Assembly: GCA_002315765.1 (NCBI GenBank)
Contig: DCIE01000005.1
Location: forward strand, 1-15,812
Reading direction: 5' to 3'
Source of the DNA: Ruminococcaceae bacterium UBA1734
Lineage (GTDB): Bacteria; Bacillota; Clostridia; Oscillospirales; Acutalibacteraceae
Length of the DNA stretch: 15,812 bases
Of the stretch, positions 14,901 through 15,812 are shown one piece after another (position 1 is the stretch's first letter; the number at the start of each line of letters is the position of its first letter). The position numbers and the translations under genes are program-made. Below the pieces are notes generated by a model, which was given only the letters and a program-made list of their open reading frames with translations, was not told the origin of the DNA and did no database searches.

Positions 14901-15812
14901 ATGGTAAATTATTGTAGACAATGCAAAGGCTTTCACGAGGAAGGCGAGTTCTGTCCAAAGTACAAAGAACAACTCAAGCAACACCCGGAATGGTTTAATG
15001 AGATGGTGCAAACCATAACCACCTCAACGATTGCTTTCCCAACAGTTCAGAGGTATGGTTCTGCAATCAAGGAGTACCTTGTCGCATACAGCGGTATTGA
15101 TAACGAAACAGGACAACAGTTAACCCGTAGTTTAAAAAGTATTTCTCAACAAAAAATAAATCCTGATTATAAATATCAAAACACAAGGCAACAGGCAGGA
15201 TTTGCTGCTGAAATTCAAGAAACGGCACGGGAAAATGCAGAACGAGCTATAAATGGTGATACTAATCGCACGGTAAGAACAGATGATATCGGCAAAGTAA
15301 ATGACCCGTTATACGATTTGGTTGAAATAGATGCCACGGGAAATGTGATTTCCGGTAGCGGCGTTCAGATGAAATTTGTCGGAGCAACAGCTGAGGAATG
15401 TTGGAAAAAAGTTACATCTCCGAAATTTCAAAAATATGTCGATGAAAATGTTCGCATTGCAGTACCATCGGATTATTATGATAAAATGATTGATGCCGCA
15501 AACAATCAGATTCAATCGCTTGAAAATCAATTAAAAACTTTGATGGATAGCGGAAATCTTCCAAAAGCGAAATTATTAAAGTCACGAATCGAGCATTGTA
15601 AAAAAGCAAAGGACTTGTTGAAGAAAAGTCAGGTTTCATCAAAAGAAGCCGAATATGCGGCACAACATCCTAAAAAATATACCGGAAAAGAAATACTTAA
15701 AAACGCCAATGAAGCCGGATTAGAAGCAGCGAAAGCAGGTGCGATAATCGGTGGTGGCATATCCATACTTCGCAATGTGGTTCAATTAAAAAACGGTGAT
15801 TTTGAAGCAGAT
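14901..15812 (+). CDS. zinc-ribbon-like protein of unknown function, cut by the window end
   Basis: An open frame of 304 codons that runs off the right edge without a stop. AAGGAG at 14886-14891 precedes the ATG by nine nucleotides, and the ATG abuts the WYL stop. The N-terminus has C5-x2-C8-x3-H12-x5-C18, a possible zinc site. Residues 86-190 form a conserved-looking domain: NPDYKYQNTRQQAGFAAE, TVRTDDIGKVND, then YDLVEIDATG (D139) and GVQMKFVG (Q156-M-K158), which recalls the D...(E/Q)xK core of PD-(D/E)xK nucleases. A coiled coil follows (about 198-245), then a Gly-rich segment AGAIIGGGISIL (279-290) that could insert in or contact a membrane. I do not know a name for this family. Coupling to a WYL regulator suggests a controlled, possibly toxic effector; that is inference. 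Confidence 0.8.
   Translation, partial: MVNYCRQCKGFHEEGEFCPKYKEQLKQHPEWFNEMVQTITTSTIAFPTVQRYGSAIKEYLVAYSGIDNETGQQLTRSLKSISQQKINPDYKYQNTRQQAGFAAEIQETARENAERAINGDTNRTVRTDDIGKVNDPLYDLVEIDATGNVISGSGVQMKFVGATAEECWKKVTSPKFQKYVDENVRIAVPSDYYDKMIDAANNQIQSLENQLKTLMDSGNLPKAKLLKSRIEHCKKAKDLLKKSQVSSKEAEYAAQHPKKYTGKEILKNANEAGLEAAKAGAIIGGGISILRNVVQLKNGDFEAD

Overview
The window is low-GC DNA with strong GGAGG-type ribosome binding sites, and its protein families (UvrX/YqjW-type Y-family polymerase, WYL regulator, Firmicutes-style MazF) point to a Clostridia-like Firmicute, probably a gut anaerobe. That taxonomic call is inference from composition and family resemblance. The content is that of an accessory or defence island: restriction-modification, helicase, toxin, ATPase and WYL-regulator genes, with no housekeeping genes and no integrase or transposase visible.

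Layout. From about 11.27 kb down to base 21 (minus strand) runs one colinear block: SNF2-family helicase, Schlafen-type AlbA_2/GHKL ATPase with a winged-helix tail, type III methyltransferase (Mod), type III restriction subunit (Res), a 75-residue protein, and a Y-family DNA polymerase. A good promoter sits in front of the helicase. Two internal gaps carry regulatory-looking DNA: three 23-bp-period repeats before the AlbA_2 gene and a 25-bp perfect palindrome before mod. A GC-rich hairpin separates this block from an upstream minus-strand DUF4143-type AAA ATPase, which has its own promoter overlapped by a long inverted repeat. Further upstream on the same strand is a MazF-like toxin overlapping a small basic protein by 4 bp.

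From 13.6 kb the direction flips to plus: a small membrane protein, a doubtful 52-residue frame, a WYL-domain regulator preceded by a near-consensus promoter, and, abutting it, a zinc-ribbon protein that runs off the right edge.

How it may work together (inference): Mod and Res form a standard type III restriction-modification pair. The SNF2 helicase and the AlbA_2 ATPase lie upstream in the same orientation, which suggests an extended type III defence module in which the AlbA_2 protein regulates or adds to restriction. The WYL regulator with its abutting downstream gene looks like a second small, separately controlled defence-type operon. Unusual features are the degenerate DEAH box of the SNF2 helicase (EEAS), an in-frame heptad-repeat hairpin inserted in mod, an (NVGV)3 linker in the AlbA_2 protein, and a possible QxK nuclease motif in the right-edge protein.
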